From the NCBI GenBank assembly GCA_946480565.1, contig CAMLKR010000008.1, positions 1 to 38,931 on the forward strand: DNA of 38,931 nt. The letters run 5' to 3'. The stretch is from an uncultured Arenimonas sp. (GTDB lineage: Bacteria > Pseudomonadota > Gammaproteobacteria > Xanthomonadales > Xanthomonadaceae). Numbering within the stretch: the first letter of the stretch is position 1; the number at the start of each line of letters is the position of its first letter. The notes beneath the pieces were generated by a model that did not search any database, was not told the DNA's origin, and was given only the letters and a program-made list of their open reading frames with translations. Both the position numbers and the translations under genes were made by a program. Of the stretch, positions 7,943-17,779 are shown one piece after another.

Positions 7943-9042
7943 GCATCAGCCTGCGGCCGAGGACGGTCGACCTCTATCTGTCCCGCAGCGTGCTGATGGC
8001 GACGCTGGGCGCCTGGCTGGTGCTGGTGGGCTTCGACGTGGTCCTGGCCCTGGTCAACGAGCTCGACGAGATCGGCGAGGGCGGCTACACGCTCAGCCAC
8101 GCCGTGCTTTACGCCGCCTACACGGTGCCGCGCCGGATCTACGAACTGTTCCCGACCTCGGCCCTGATCGGCTGCGTGCTGGGCCTGGGCGGCCTGGCCG
8201 CGCGCTCGGAGCTGACGGCGATGCGCGCGGTCGGCATGTCCAAGCTGCGCATCGGCCTGGGTGCGCTGCTTTCGCTGGCCCTGGTCACCGTGCTGATGGT
8301 CGTGAACGCCGAAACCGCGGCGCCCTATGGCGAGCAGAGCGCGCACGCCGTCGCCAACGCCGCCAAGACTGGCGACGTGGTGATGGCGCGGGTGTCCGGC
8401 CTGTGGGCGCGCGAAGGCAATGTGTTCCTCAACGCCCGCGACGGCGTGCGCCGCCAGGTCGACGGCCAGGAGCGCACCGAACTGCAGGGCGTGCGCCTGT
8501 TCGAATTCGACGCCGACGGAAAGCTGGTGTCGCTGGCCGAGGCCCGCACCGCCGAACACCGCGGCGACGGCTGGGTACTGCGCGACGTCACCCGCTCGGT
8601 GTTCGGCCCGCGTTCCGTGCAGAGCGAGACCCTGGCCGAGCAGCGCTGGGAAACCGGCCTGGACGACCAGGCGCTCGCCGCGGCGGCGGCCCGGCCGCGC
8701 TATCTCAGCAGCGCCGAACTCGACCGCAACATCACCTACATGCAGCGCAACGGCCTGGACCCCAAGGCCTTCGAGAACGCCTACTGGGCGCGCTGGTTCT
8801 ATCCGGTGAACGTGGCGGTGCTGTGCCTGGCGGCGCTGCCCTTCGCCTTCGGTTCGCTGCGCTCGGGCGGCTTCGGCAAGCGCCTGTTCATCGCCATCGT
8901 CATCGGCGTGGCGTATCTGCTCGCGCAGCGCCTGGTGGTCAGCCTGTCGGACGTCTACCGTTTCGACGCGCGCCTGGCCTACCTGCTGCCGCCGGTCGCG
9001 CTGATGGGCCTGTGCTGGGGCGTGTTCGCCCGCCGCGACTAG
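7939..9042 (+). CDS. lptG: LPS export permease LptG
   Basis: A 367-residue inner-membrane protein, partner of LptF in the LPS transporter. It has the same plan: three N-terminal membrane segments, a periplasmic jellyroll (about 125-265) and three C-terminal segments. The ATG at 7939 overlaps the lptF stop (ATGA), which decides the start. An upstream in-frame ATG at 7852 lies inside lptF coding sequence and would add an arginine/proline-rich extension before the true N-terminus. The stop TAG overlaps the stop of the convergent RDD gene within the four bases CTAG at 9039-9042. Confidence 0.95.
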   Translation: MSISLRPRTVDLYLSRSVLMATLGAWLVLVGFDVVLALVNELDEIGEGGYTLSHAVLYAAYTVPRRIYELFPTSALIGCVLGLGGLAARSELTAMRAVGMSKLRIGLGALLSLALVTVLMVVNAETAAPYGEQSAHAVANAAKTGDVVMARVSGLWAREGNVFLNARDGVRRQVDGQERTELQGVRLFEFDADGKLVSLAEARTAEHRGDGWVLRDVTRSVFGPRSVQSETLAEQRWETGLDDQALAAAAARPRYLSSAELDRNITYMQRNGLDPKAFENAYWARWFYPVNVAVLCLAALPFAFGSLRSGGFGKRLFIAIVIGVAYLLAQRLVVSLSDVYRFDARLAYLLPPVALMGLCWGVFARRD

Positions 9043-9491
9043 GCCTGTGCGGGCTCCAGCCGCACCAGCACGGTGCCGCTGGCCAGATCGTGCCAGGTGC
9101 GGCGTTCGCGTTCGAACAGCGACCACCAGAAGCCCAGGCCGAAGGCCGCCAGCGACAGCGTCGCCACCGCGTAGCGCAGGGCCAGCGCGGCCATGCCGGC
9201 ATGCCGGCCGTCGGCGGTGGTGACCTTCAGGCGCCAGGGCCGCATGCCCAGCGTCTGCCCGCCGCGGCGCCACGACAGCAGCGCGTAGCCGCCGGTCACC
9301 GCCCACAGCAGCAGCAGCTCCAGCCAGGAACCGGGCGATCCCGGCGCCACCGGCACGCCGCCGCGCGCCAGCAGCACCAGGCCGCCGACCGCGAACCACA
9401 GCGCCAGCACCGGGAAAAAGTCGTAGACCAGGGCGAACAGCCGCCAGCCGAGGTGGGCGGGACGGGCGAGGGCAGGGGCAGGCGCATTCAT
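9039..9491 (-). CDS. RDD family membrane protein
   Basis: A 150-residue protein with three to four hydrophobic segments (about 17-45, 55-77, 105-130). The RDD features are visible: the arginine and aspartate of the first helix (WRLFALVYDFF) and the conserved GGQTLGMRPWRLKV segment. RDD proteins are small inner-membrane proteins; some have been proposed as ion or small-molecule transporters, but the role of this one cannot be stated. The ATG at 9491 was chosen because the protein then begins just before the first RDD helix. It is divergent from xerD (45 bases between) and convergent with lptG, overlapping its stop codon. An RDD gene beside lptFG is familiar from Xanthomonadaceae. Confidence 0.85.
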   Translation of the reverse strand: MNAPAPALARPAHLGWRLFALVYDFFPVLALWFAVGGLVLLARGGVPVAPGSPGSWLELLLLWAVTGGYALLSWRRGGQTLGMRPWRLKVTTADGRHAGMAALALRYAVATLSLAAFGLGFWWSLFERERRTWHDLASGTVLVRLEPAQA

Positions 9492-9536
9492 CGCGACAGC
9501 ATAGCGGCGCCCGGCGGCCGCGGCTAAGCTTCGGCC

Positions 9537-10490
9537 ATGCCCGCCCGCCGTCCCGCCGACCGTCGCGCCCGTGCGCAGTCGCTGCCGCCGGCCTCGGCCG
9601 CGGACCAGCACGCGATCGCCGCTTTCCTCGACCGCGCCTGGGCCGAATCCGGGCTCTCGCGCCTCACCCTCGACAGCTACCGCCGCGACCTGGAGGGCCT
9701 GGCACGCTGGCTGGCCGTGACCGGCCGCGGGCTGTCGGGCGTCGACCGCCAGGTGCTGTTCGACTACCTGGCCGCGCGCACCGGCGAGGGTTACGCCGCG
9801 CGCAGCAACGCCCGCCTGCTGTCCTCGCTGCGCGCCTTCTTCGGCCAGCAGCTCCGCCTGGGTCAACGCGACAACGACCCGACCGCCCTGCTCGACCTGC
9901 CCAAGCTGGGCCGTTCGCTGCCCAAGGCCCTGTCGGAAAGCGAGGTCGAGGCCCTGCTGAAGGCTCCGGACATCGAAACCCCCGCCGGCCTGCGCGACCG
10001 TGCGATGGTCGAACTGATGTACGCCACCGGCCTGCGCGTCAGCGAACTGGTGAACCTGCCCGCCACCGGCGTGAACCTGCGCCAGGGCGTGCTGCGGGTG
10101 ATGGGCAAGGGCAGCAAGGAGCGCCTGGTGCCGCTGGGCGAGGAAGCACAGCACTGGCTGGAGCGCTACCTGGCCGAGGCGCGGCCGGTCCTGGCGGGGG
10201 GGCGCGCGGTGGCGCCGCTGTTCCCCGGGCGCGACGGCGGGGCCTTGAGCCGCCAGCAGTTCTGGAACGTGGTCAAGCGCCTGGCCGGGCTTGCGGGCAT
10301 CGATCCGGCGCGGGTCAGCCCGCACGGCCTGCGCCACAGTTTCGCCACCCACCTGCTCAACCACGGCGCCGACCTGCGCGCGCTGCAGATGCTGCTGGGC
10401 CACAGCTCGCTGTCGACCACCCAGATCTACACCCTGGTGGCGCGTGAAGGCCTCAAGCGCCTGCACCAGCAGCACCATCCGCGGGCCTGA
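9537..10490 (+). CDS. xerD: Site-specific tyrosine recombinase XerD
   Basis: A 317-residue recombinase that, with XerC, resolves chromosome dimers at dif under FtsK control. The SAM-like core-binding domain (about 23-108) is followed by the catalytic domain. All six active-site residues are present with the exact spacing of E. coli XerD plus 19: R167 (ATGLRVSEL), K191 (GKGSKER), H263 and R266 (HGLRHSF), H289 (LLGHSS) and Y298 (QIYT). The offset shows an arginine- and alanine-rich N-terminal extension of about 19 residues. No alternative ATG fits a shorter start, so the extension is probably real. dsbC follows, as in E. coli, which supports orthology over a generic integrase. Confidence 0.95.
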   Translation: MPARRPADRRARAQSLPPASAADQHAIAAFLDRAWAESGLSRLTLDSYRRDLEGLARWLAVTGRGLSGVDRQVLFDYLAARTGEGYAARSNARLLSSLRAFFGQQLRLGQRDNDPTALLDLPKLGRSLPKALSESEVEALLKAPDIETPAGLRDRAMVELMYATGLRVSELVNLPATGVNLRQGVLRVMGKGSKERLVPLGEEAQHWLERYLAEARPVLAGGRAVAPLFPGRDGGALSRQQFWNVVKRLAGLAGIDPARVSPHGLRHSFATHLLNHGADLRALQMLLGHSSLSTTQIYTLVAREGLKRLHQQHHPRA

Positions 10491-10506
10491 GCCGCGGCCG
10501 GCGTGG

Positions 10507-10512
10507 CAGAAT
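10507..10512 (+). promoter_or_regulatory. Possible -10 box (CAGAAT) for dsbC
   Basis: TGGCAGAAT lies about 55 bases before the dsbC ATG and 17 bases after the xerD stop. It resembles the TAGAAT boxes elsewhere in the window but is a weaker match. dsbC could equally be read from the xerD transcript. Confidence 0.25.
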
Positions 10513-10568
10513 CGCGAACTTTCCGCCCCGCACGGGGTCGGACCCGCACCGAAGACGAGGACCCCCGA

Positions 10569-11327
10569 ATGCTGCGCCACATCCTTCCCCTGCTGGCCCT
10601 GAGCGCCAGCCTGTCGGCCTGCGGGGCCGAACCGGCGCCGGCCAAGGCCCCGGCCACCGCCGCGGCGCCCGGCGAGGCGGCGGTCCGCGCCGCGCTCGAG
10701 GAACTGCTGCCGGGCGTGAAGCCCTCCCACGTCAAGCCGGCGCCGGTCGCCGGGTTCAGCGAAGTGGGCCTGGATGGCCGCGTGGTCTACGTCAGCAATG
10801 ACGGCAAATACCTGTTCCAGGGCGCCATGGTCGACGTCGCGCGCCGCGAGAACCTGACCCTGGCGGCCGAAGCCGGCCTGCGCAAACAGGCCCTGGCCAC
10901 GGCCGGCAAGGACCGCCGCATCGTCTTCGCCGCCGCCAAGCCCCGGCACACGGTGACCGTGTTCACCGACATCGACTGCGGCTACTGCCGGAAGATGCAT
11001 ACCCAGATCGCCGAGTACAACCGCCTGGGCATCAGCGTCGAATACCTGTTCTACCCGCGCGAGGGCATCGGCTCGGAGTCCTTCGAGAAGGCGGTTTCGG
11101 TCTGGTGCGCGCCCGACCGCCGCCAGGCCATGACCGCCGCCAAGGCCGGCCAGACCCTGCCGCGCGGCAACTGCAGCAACCCGGTGACCATGGACTACGA
11201 CCTGGGCCGCCGGGTCGGCCTGGACGGCACGCCCGCCATCTACAACGCCGACGGCCTGCAGGTGGGTGGATACCTGGCCCCGGCCGAAATGCTGGCCCGG
11301 CTGGACCAGATGGCCGCCAAGCCCTGA
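10569..11327 (+). CDS. dsbC: Thiol:disulfide interchange protein DsbC, with lipobox
   Basis: A 252-residue periplasmic disulfide isomerase. The N-terminal dimerisation domain (about 35-95) precedes the thioredoxin fold. The active site is C137-G-Y-C140, the second structural cysteine pair is probably C180 and C202, and the cis-proline is P222 (GTPAIY). The ATG at 10569 was chosen because an upstream start (10503) would place 22 non-hydrophobic residues before the signal sequence. The signal ends in LSAC (15-18), a lipobox, and is followed by an Ala/Pro linker, so the protein may be a lipoprotein with C18 acylated rather than soluble as in E. coli. DsbC helps fold exoenzymes, which fits the Xps operon nearby. 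xerD precedes it. Confidence 0.92.
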   Translation: MLRHILPLLALSASLSACGAEPAPAKAPATAAAPGEAAVRAALEELLPGVKPSHVKPAPVAGFSEVGLDGRVVYVSNDGKYLFQGAMVDVARRENLTLAAEAGLRKQALATAGKDRRIVFAAAKPRHTVTVFTDIDCGYCRKMHTQIAEYNRLGISVEYLFYPREGIGSESFEKAVSVWCAPDRRQAMTAAKAGQTLPRGNCSNPVTMDYDLGRRVGLDGTPAIYNADGLQVGGYLAPAEMLARLDQMAAKP

Positions 11328-11333
11328 GCCGGG

Positions 11334-11350
11334 CCGGGCCTTGGGCCCGG
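11334..11350 (+). terminator. Hairpin after dsbC
   Basis: CCGGGCC and GGCCCGG form a perfect 7-base-pair stem with a three-base TTG loop, followed by a pyrimidine-rich tail TCTTCCTCT. It is a plausible intrinsic terminator for dsbC and sits 8 bases before the -10 box of purL. Confidence 0.6.
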
Positions 11351-11358
11351 TCTTCCTC

Positions 11359-11364
11359 TACAAT
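11359..11364 (+). promoter_or_regulatory. Putative -10 box (TACAAT) for purL
   Basis: CTACAAT lies 32 bases before the purL ATG, giving a short leader of about 25 bases. The -35 position would fall in the dsbC terminator hairpin. No clear TTGACA-like hexamer is seen. Confidence 0.5.
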
Positions 11365-11396
11365 ACGGCGCTCGTTTCCCACGGAATTGTGCGGAC

Positions 11397-14300
11397 ATGA
11401 TCGTCCTCGAGGGCCTGCCGGCCCTGTCGCCCTTCCGGCGCGACCGCCTGCAGGCCCGCCTGCAGCCTCTCGCCGAAGGCCTCCGGATCACCGGGGCCTG
11501 GCACGTCTACTTCATCGAGCCCGACGCCGGCGCCTCGCCCGACCTGGAGGCCCTGGGCCGCATCCTGGAAGGCTGCACCGCCCGGGAAGCGCCCGGGGCG
11601 GGAGCGCAGTCGCGCTTCGTGGTACCGCGCCTGGGCACGCTGTCGCCCTGGGCCAGCAAGGCCACCGAGATCCTGCGCGGCGCCGGCCTGGCGGTGAAGC
11701 GGGTCGAACGTGGCCTGCGCCTGGACCTGGCCGGCCTGCCGCCCGCCGGCGACGCCGCCTGGCCGAAGCTTGCGCGCGCCCTGCACGACCCGATGACCCA
11801 GTCCCTGCTGGCCGACCGCGACGAAGCCGCGCGCCTGTTCGCCGTTCCGGCGCCCGGCGCGCTCGAGCGCGTGCCCCTGGCCGGCCTGGCGGAAGCCAAT
11901 GGCCGCCTCGGCCTGGCGCTGTCGGACGACGAGATCGACTACCTGCAGCAGCGCTACGCCGAACTCGGCCGCGATCCGTCCGACGCCGAGCTGATGATGT
12001 TCGCGCAGGCCAACTCCGAACACTGCCGGCACAAGATCTTCAACGCCGACTGGACCATCGACGGCGAGCCGCAGCCGCTCTCGCTGTTCAAGATGATCAA
12101 GAACACCCACGCGCAGTCGCCGCAGCTCACGCTGAGCGCGTACAAGGACAACGCCGCCGTGGTCGAAGGCCACCCGGGCGCGCGTTTCCGCGCCGACGCC
12201 AATGGCGAATACGGCCACAGCGCGCCGATGGACTCGGCCTTCTGCATCAAGGTCGAAACCCACAACCATCCGACCGCGATTTCGCCCTTCCCGGGCGCCG
12301 CCACCGGCGCCGGCGGCGAGATCCGCGACGAGGGCGCGACCGGCCGCGGCGGCAAGCCCAAGGCCGGCCTCACCGGTTTCTCGGTATCGCACCTGCGCAT
12401 CCCGTCGCTGCCGCGGCCCTGGGAAGCGGAGCGCCCGCTCAACCCGCGCATGGCCACGGCGCTGGAGATCATGACCGACGGCCCGATCGGCGCCGCGGCC
12501 TTCAACAACGAATTCGGCCGGCCGGCGCTGACCGGCTATTTCCGCAGCTTCGAGCTGCCGACCGACCAGCCCGGCCTCAGCCGCGCCTACGACAAGCCGA
12601 TCATGCTGGCCGGCGGCCTGGGCGCGATCGACCGCGGCCAGGTGAAGAAGCTCGACCTGCGCCCCGGCGACGCGGTGGTGGTGCTGGGTGGCCCGGCGAT
12701 GCTGATCGGCCTGGGCGGCGGCGCCGCCTCGTCGGTGGCTTCGGGCCAGAGTTCGGAAGACCTGGACTTCGCCTCGGTGCAGCGCGACAACGCCGAGATG
12801 CAGCGCCGCTGCCAGGAAGTGATCGACCGCTGCTTCGCCCAGGGCGAACGCAACCCGATCCTGACCGCGCACGACGTCGGCGCCGGCGGCTTGTCCAACG
12901 CCATCCCCGAGCTGCTGCACGACTCCAGCGTCGGCGGCGTGATCGAGATGGCGAAGATCCCCAGCGACGACCCCTCGCTGAGTCCGATGCAGCTTTGGTC
13001 GAACGAGGCCCAGGAGCGCTACGTGCTCGGCGTCGCCGCCGACCGCGTGGCCGACTTCGAGGCCATCTGCCGGCGCGAGCGCGCGGTGTTCGCCGTCGTC
13101 GGCTTCGCCACCGCCGAGGAGCGCCTGGTGCTGAAGGCGCCGGACGGCTCGCTGCCGATCGACCTGCCGATGGACGTGCTGTTCGGCAAGTCGCCCAAGA
13201 TGCACCGCGACACCCAGCGCACGCCGGCGCCGCGCTGGCCGCGCCTGGACACCTCGAAGCTGGACCTGCGCGAAGCCGGCCTGCGCGTGCTCGCGCACCC
13301 GACCGTGGCCGCCAAGAACTTCCTGGTCACCATCGGCGACCGCAGCGTCGGCGGACTGTGCTCGCGCGACCAGATGGTGGGTCCGTGGCAGCTGCCGCTG
13401 GCCGACGTCGCGGTCACGCTGACCGATTTCAACGGCCGCGCCGGCGAAGCCATGGCCGTGGGCGAGCGCACGCCGCTGGCCCTGATCGACGCCGCCGCGT
13501 CCGCGCGCATGGCCGTGGGCGAGGCGATCACCAACCTCGCCGCCGCGCCGGTGGCCTCGCTGTCGGAAGTGAAGCTGTCGGCCAACTGGATGGCCGCGGC
13601 GTCCTTCCCCGGCGAAGACGCGCTGCTGTTCGACGCCGTCAAGGCCGTCGGCATGGAGCTGTGCCCGGAGCTGGACCTCAGCATCCCGGTCGGCAAGGAC
13701 TCGCTGTCGATGCAGGCGCAGTGGCAGGCGCCTGAAGGCCCGCAGAAATCGGTGTCGCCGGTGTCGCTGGTCGTCAGCGCCTTCGCCCGCGTCGCCGACG
13801 CCGGCGCGACCCTGGTGCCGGTGCTCGACCGCAGCGTGGATTCCGAGCTGTGGCTGATCGGCCTGGGCGCCGGCCAGCGCCGCATGGGCGGATCGATGCT
13901 GGCCCAGGTGCACAACGCCTTCGGCGGCCCGAGCCCGGACCTGGACGAACCGCAGCGCCTGCGCGCCTTCTTCGAGTTGATCCAGGCCGCGCGCGCCGAC
14001 GGCCTGCTGCTGGCCTACCACGACCGCTCCGACGGCGGCGCCTTCGCGGCGCTGTGCGAGATGGCCTTCGCCGGCCACTGTGGCCTGGAGCTCAGCCTCG
14101 ACGGCTGGGGCGACGATCCCTTCAGCACCCTGTTCAACGAAGAGCTGGGCGCGGTGGTGCAGATCGCCGCCGAGGACCGCGTGGCCTTCGCCGACTTGGT
14201 GAACCGCCACGACCTGACCCATTGCGCACAGCGCATCGGCAAGCCCAGCACGGCGCCGGTGGTTCGGGTCAGCGAGGGCCGCGAGGTGCTGGCCGAGTGG

Positions 14301-15248
14301 ACCTGGGAGGAGCTGTTCGGGGCCTGGTGGTCGGTGACGCACGCCATCCAGGCGCTGCGCGACGACCCCGCCGGCGCCGACAGCGAGCGCGACGCCCGGC
14401 TGGACTTCGCCGATCCGGGCCTGGTCCCGAAACTCACCTTCGATCCGGCCGATGACATCGCCGCGCCCTGGATCGTCACCGGCGTGCGTCCGCGGGTGGC
14501 GATCCTGCGCGAGCAGGGCGTCAACGGCCAGGTGGAGATGGCGGCGGCGTTCGACCGCGCCGGCTTCACGGCGGTGGACGTGCATATGTCCGACCTGATC
14601 TCCGGCCGCGTCGCCCTGGAATCGTTCAAGGGCCTGGCGGCCTGCGGCGGCTTCAGCTACGGCGACGTGCTGGGCGCCGGCCGCGGCTGGGCCACGTCCA
14701 TCCTGGAGCGGCCGGACCTGCGCGAGCAGTTCGCGCGCTTCTTCGAGCGTTCCGACAGTTTCAGCCTGGGCGTCTGCAACGGCTGCCAGATGTTCGCCCA
14801 GCTCAAGGGCCTGGTGCCCGGCGCCGAGCACTGGCCGCGGTTCCTGCGCAACAAGAGCGAGCAGTACGAAGCGCGCCTGGCCCAGGTACAGGTGCAGGAG
14901 TCGCCCTCGATCCTGTTCGCCGGCATGGCGGGTTCGCGCATCCCGGTGGTGGTCGCGCACGGCGAGGGTTACGCCCGCTTCGATGCGCCGGAGCACGAAT
15001 CGGCGGCCAGGATCGCGCTGCGCTTCGTCGACGGCCACGGCCGGCCGACCGAAGCCTACCCGGCCAATCCGAACGGTTCGCCCGAGGGCATCACTGGCCT
15101 CACCAGCCGCGACGGCCGCGCCACGCTGATGATGCCGCACCCGGAACGGGTGTTCCGCAGCCTGCAGATGAGCTGGCATCCGGCCGAGTGGGGCGAGGAT
15201 TCGCCCTGGCTGCGGATCTTCCGCAACGCCCGCGCCTGGGTCGCCTGA
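11397..15248 (+). CDS. purL: Phosphoribosylformylglycinamidine synthase (large single-chain PurL)
   Basis: A 1283-residue enzyme for the fourth step of purine synthesis: it converts FGAR, glutamine and ATP to FGAM. This is the fused large form found in gammaproteobacteria. It has an N-terminal PurS-like domain, a linker, two AIRS-type synthetase halves (for example the [11 protein letters not shown] and [13 protein letters not shown] segments) and a C-terminal class I glutaminase domain. The glutaminase nucleophile is C1127 in GVCNGCQMF, with catalytic His/Glu in MPHPERVFR near the end. Length matches E. coli PurL (about 1295). It has its own promoter and no close downstream partner. A very long open frame on the opposite strand across this gene is a shadow of its codon bias. 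Confidence 0.98.
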   Translation: MIVLEGLPALSPFRRDRLQARLQPLAEGLRITGAWHVYFIEPDAGASPDLEALGRILEGCTAREAPGAGAQSRFVVPRLGTLSPWASKATEILRGAGLAVKRVERGLRLDLAGLPPAGDAAWPKLARALHDPMTQSLLADRDEAARLFAVPAPGALERVPLAGLAEANGRLGLALSDDEIDYLQQRYAELGRDPSDAELMMFAQANSEHCRHKIFNADWTIDGEPQPLSLFKMIKNTHAQSPQLTLSAYKDNAAVVEGHPGARFRADANGEYGHSAPMDSAFCIKVETHNHPTAISPFPGAATGAGGEIRDEGATGRGGKPKAGLTGFSVSHLRIPSLPRPWEAERPLNPRMATALEIMTDGPIGAAAFNNEFGRPALTGYFRSFELPTDQPGLSRAYDKPIMLAGGLGAIDRGQVKKLDLRPGDAVVVLGGPAMLIGLGGGAASSVASGQSSEDLDFASVQRDNAEMQRRCQEVIDRCFAQGERNPILTAHDVGAGGLSNAIPELLHDSSVGGVIEMAKIPSDDPSLSPMQLWSNEAQERYVLGVAADRVADFEAICRRERAVFAVVGFATAEERLVLKAPDGSLPIDLPMDVLFGKSPKMHRDTQRTPAPRWPRLDTSKLDLREAGLRVLAHPTVAAKNFLVTIGDRSVGGLCSRDQMVGPWQLPLADVAVTLTDFNGRAGEAMAVGERTPLALIDAAASARMAVGEAITNLAAAPVASLSEVKLSANWMAAASFPGEDALLFDAVKAVGMELCPELDLSIPVGKDSLSMQAQWQAPEGPQKSVSPVSLVVSAFARVADAGATLVPVLDRSVDSELWLIGLGAGQRRMGGSMLAQVHNAFGGPSPDLDEPQRLRAFFELIQAARADGLLLAYHDRSDGGAFAALCEMAFAGHCGLELSLDGWGDDPFSTLFNEELGAVVQIAAEDRVAFADLVNRHDLTHCAQRIGKPSTAPVVRVSEGREVLAEWTWEELFGAWWSVTHAIQALRDDPAGADSERDARLDFADPGLVPKLTFDPADDIAAPWIVTGVRPRVAILREQGVNGQVEMAAAFDRAGFTAVDVHMSDLISGRVALESFKGLAACGGFSYGDVLGAGRGWATSILERPDLREQFARFFERSDSFSLGVCNGCQMFAQLKGLVPGAEHWPRFLRNKSEQYEARLAQVQVQESPSILFAGMAGSRIPVVVAHGEGYARFDAPEHESAARIALRFVDGHGRPTEAYPANPNGSPEGITGLTSRDGRATLMMPHPERVFRSLQMSWHPAEWGEDSPWLRIFRNARAWVA

Positions 15249-15371
15249 CCCGGCGCGGCGGTTAAGCCCCACTGCCGCCGACGTCCAGGCTGTGCAAAGC
15301 CGGCCGTGGCCCGGCGATGGTCGCGGCGGGTGTTTAAGCTTGGCCGGGTGTTCTTCCGGAGACCCTGTCGT

Positions 15372-16007
15372 ATGTTCCGCTGCCTGTTCGCACTGCTGCT
15401 TTGCTTTCCGCTGTCGGCGGCCGCCGACGTACCGATGCCGGATCCCAGCCTGCGCTATGTCGACCGCGACGTGGCGGCCATGGCGATGCATCCGCGCCCC
15501 GGCGACAATGCCGGCTTCCGCCGCCACCTGAATGCCCGGATCCGCAAGGATCCAAATGACAGTGCGGCGCTCCTGCACCGCGCCTATCTGTTCCACGCCA
15601 GCGGCGACATCGAGGAAGGCGACCGCGACTTCAGGCGCGTGCTCGAGCGGGGCGCGGACGATCCGGTCAATGGCCGCCGTGCCCTCTGGTCGCTGGGCTG
15701 GAGCGCGTTCAACCGCGGCCAGCCCGCGCAGGCGGTGGATTATTGGCAGCAGGCCGCCCGGGCGCACGGCGGGCGGCCCTCCTGGTATCCCTATACCGTC
15801 GCCGTGGGTCTGTGGGTCCAGGGCGAACGGGACGCGGCCTTGGCCTGGTACGACAGCGCCGCCCGCAGCCAGCCCGACTGGACGCAGGCCGAGGGCGTCC
15901 AGGCGCGCACACGGCACTGGCGGGCGCCCGAAAGGCAGGCCATCGAGGCGCTTTTCAAGGCATGGTCGGCACGCGCCGCGACCCCGCCCGCGGCCTTCGC
16001 GGACTGA
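15372..16007 (+). CDS. Secreted TPR-like protein of unknown function
   Basis: A 211-residue protein with an N-terminal signal peptide (hydrophobic core about 4-17, likely cleavage after SAAA near 20). The mature part has helix pairs resembling tetratricopeptide repeats: ALLHRAYLFHASGDIEEGDRD (near 70-90), ALWSLGWSAFNRGQPAQAVDY (near 105-125) and a further WVQGERDAALAWYDSA unit. Such proteins are usually periplasmic scaffolds; no catalytic motif is seen. The ATG at 15372 was chosen over an upstream ATG at 15306, which would add 22 arginine-rich residues before the signal; GGAGA upstream could serve as ribosome-binding site. It ends 43 bases before gspE on the same strand, so it might serve or be secreted by the Xps system, but that is inference from position only. 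Confidence 0.75.
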   Translation: MFRCLFALLLCFPLSAAADVPMPDPSLRYVDRDVAAMAMHPRPGDNAGFRRHLNARIRKDPNDSAALLHRAYLFHASGDIEEGDRDFRRVLERGADDPVNGRRALWSLGWSAFNRGQPAQAVDYWQQAARAHGGRPSWYPYTVAVGLWVQGERDAALAWYDSAARSQPDWTQAEGVQARTRHWRAPERQAIEALFKAWSARAATPPAAFAD

Positions 16008-16027
16008 ACCCGCGGCGCGGCGAGACC

Positions 16028-16036
16028 TGTTAAATT
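16028..16036 (+). promoter_or_regulatory. Possible extended -10 element before gspE
   Basis: TGTTAAATT reads as an extended -10 (TG, one base, TAAATT) 14 bases before the gspE ATG. Transcription would begin around 16043 with a very short leader. It is the only AT-rich spot in the 43-base gap between the TPR protein and gspE. Confidence 0.35.
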
Positions 16037-16050
16037 CCGGGCTCCCCGTG

Positions 16051-17775
16051 ATGGAGTCGCCCGTGGCCGCGGCCATTCAGGAAACCACCGAAACCGCCGA
16101 CAGCCGCATCGCCGCGGCCCTGATCGCGCGCGGCCGGCTGAAGGACGCCGACCTGGGCCGCGCCCAGCGCCTGCACGCCGAGGCCGGCGGCTCGTTGTCG
16201 GCTCTGCTGCTGCGCCTGGGCATGGTGTCCGAACGCGACATGGCCGAGGCGGCCGCCGAAGTGCTGGGCCTGCCCCTGCTTTCGGCCAAGGATTGCCCGG
16301 ACGTCCCGCCGGCCGGCGTGCAGCTGTCGCTGCGCTTCCTCAAGCAGCTGTCGGTGTGCCCGGTGGGCGAGGACGAACAGCACGTCGACCTGCTGGTGGC
16401 CGAACCGCAGGATCCCTACGCCGCCGACGCCGTCGCCCTGGCCACCGGCCGCACCGTGCGGGTGAAGGTGGGCCTGCGCGCCGAGATCGCCGACCTGATC
16501 GAGCGCTATTACGGCAGCGGGCGTTCGGCGATGGGCACCATCGTCGAGAACCTCGGCGACGAGAGCGCCGGCGACGAGGCCGACGTCGAACAACTGCGCG
16601 ACCTGGCCTCGGAAGCCCCGGTGATCCGCCTGGTGAACCTGGTGATCCAGCGCGCGGTGGAGCTGCGCGCCTCCGACATCCACATCGAGCCCTTCGAGAG
16701 CCGGCTCAAGGTGCGTTACCGCGTGGACGGCGTGCTGGAAGAGGCCGAATCGCCGCCGGCCAACCTCACCGCCGCGGTGATCTCGCGCATCAAGATCATG
16801 GCCAAGCTCAACATCGCCGAGCGCCGCCTGCCGCAGGACGGCCGCATCATGCTGCGCGTGCAGGGCAAGGAGCTGGACCTGCGCGTCAGCACGGTGCCCA
16901 CCGCCCACGGCGAAAGCGTGGTGATGCGCCTGCTCGACCGCGAGACGGTCGTGTTCGATTTCAAGAAGCTGGGCTTCACCGATGCCTTCCTGCCCCAGTT
17001 CCAGAAAGTGCTGGAGCAACCGCACGGCATCCTGCTGGTCACCGGTCCCACCGGCTCGGGCAAGACCACCACGCTGTACACCGCGCTGAGCAGGCTCAAC
17101 ACGCCGGACGTGAAGATCATCACCGTCGAGGACCCGGTCGAATACCAGATCGAGGGCATCAACCAGATCCAGGCCAAGCCGCAGATCGGGCTGGACTTCG
17201 CCCACGCCCTGCGCAGCATCGTGCGCCAGGACCCGGACATCATCATGATCGGCGAGATGCGCGACCTGGAGACCTGGCGCATCGCCATCCAGTCCGCGCT
17301 CACCGGCCACCTGGTGCTGAGCACGCTGCACACCAACAACGCCGCCGGCGGCATCACCCGCATGATGGACATGGGCGTCGAGGACTACCTGCTCACGTCC
17401 ACGGTGAACGGCATCCTGGCCCAGCGCCTGGTGCGCCGGATCGAGCCGACGCACATGGAGAAGTACGAGGCGCTGCCGGAAGTGGTGGAGGAATTCGGCC
17501 TGCGCCGCTTCCAGCCCGAGGGCACGATCCACCTCTACCGCCCCAGGCCGTCCGCGCTCACGCCCACCGGCTACCTGGGCCGCACCACCATCATGGAATT
17601 CCTGGTGATGGACGACAGCCTGCGCCGGCTGGTGATGCAGCACGCCGGCATGGGCGAGCTGGAGGAGGCCGCGCGCGCCCGCGGCATGCGCACCATGTAC
17701 GAGGACGGGCTGATCAAGGCGATGCAGGGCCTGACCACCATCGAGGAAGTCCTGCGCGTGACGCAGGAAGCCTAG
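16051..17775 (+). CDS. gspE: Type II secretion ATPase GspE (XpsE), without zinc-binding cysteines
   Basis: A 574-residue hexameric ATPase on the cytoplasmic face that powers pseudopilus assembly and docks on GspL through its N-terminal domains (about 20-155). The motor has Walker A GPTGSGKTT (332-340), Asp box ITVEDPVEY (357-365), Walker B IIMIGEMRD (397-405) and His box TGHLVLSTLHTNN (418-430). Most GspE proteins carry a tetracysteine zinc-binding module between about 461 and 508; here that stretch contains no cysteine at all, although the TGYLGRT segment after it is kept. The ATG at 16051 was chosen because earlier in-frame starts lie inside the preceding gene. gspF starts 4 bases after the stop. 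It heads the Xps operon in the order E-F-G-H-I-J-K-L-M-N-D. Confidence 0.96.
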   Translation: MESPVAAAIQETTETADSRIAAALIARGRLKDADLGRAQRLHAEAGGSLSALLLRLGMVSERDMAEAAAEVLGLPLLSAKDCPDVPPAGVQLSLRFLKQLSVCPVGEDEQHVDLLVAEPQDPYAADAVALATGRTVRVKVGLRAEIADLIERYYGSGRSAMGTIVENLGDESAGDEADVEQLRDLASEAPVIRLVNLVIQRAVELRASDIHIEPFESRLKVRYRVDGVLEEAESPPANLTAAVISRIKIMAKLNIAERRLPQDGRIMLRVQGKELDLRVSTVPTAHGESVVMRLLDRETVVFDFKKLGFTDAFLPQFQKVLEQPHGILLVTGPTGSGKTTTLYTALSRLNTPDVKIITVEDPVEYQIEGINQIQAKPQIGLDFAHALRSIVRQDPDIIMIGEMRDLETWRIAIQSALTGHLVLSTLHTNNAAGGITRMMDMGVEDYLLTSTVNGILAQRLVRRIEPTHMEKYEALPEVVEEFGLRRFQPEGTIHLYRPRPSALTPTGYLGRTTIMEFLVMDDSLRRLVMQHAGMGELEEAARARGMRTMYEDGLIKAMQGLTTIEEVLRVTQEA

Positions 17776-17779
17776 GCAC

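Noticed and set aside
5264..10490. PepA and XerD as a cer/dif-type recombination unit
   Set aside because: Both genes are housekeeping, each in its usual gene order, and no cer- or dif-like site was seen; closeness is probably coincidental.
11358..16076. A 1572-codon open frame on the minus strand opposite purL and the TPR gene
   Set aside because: It follows the reversed codon pattern of purL, has His/Arg/Gln/Val/Ala-rich nonsense composition and no domain. Such shadows are expected in GC-rich DNA with strong third-position bias.
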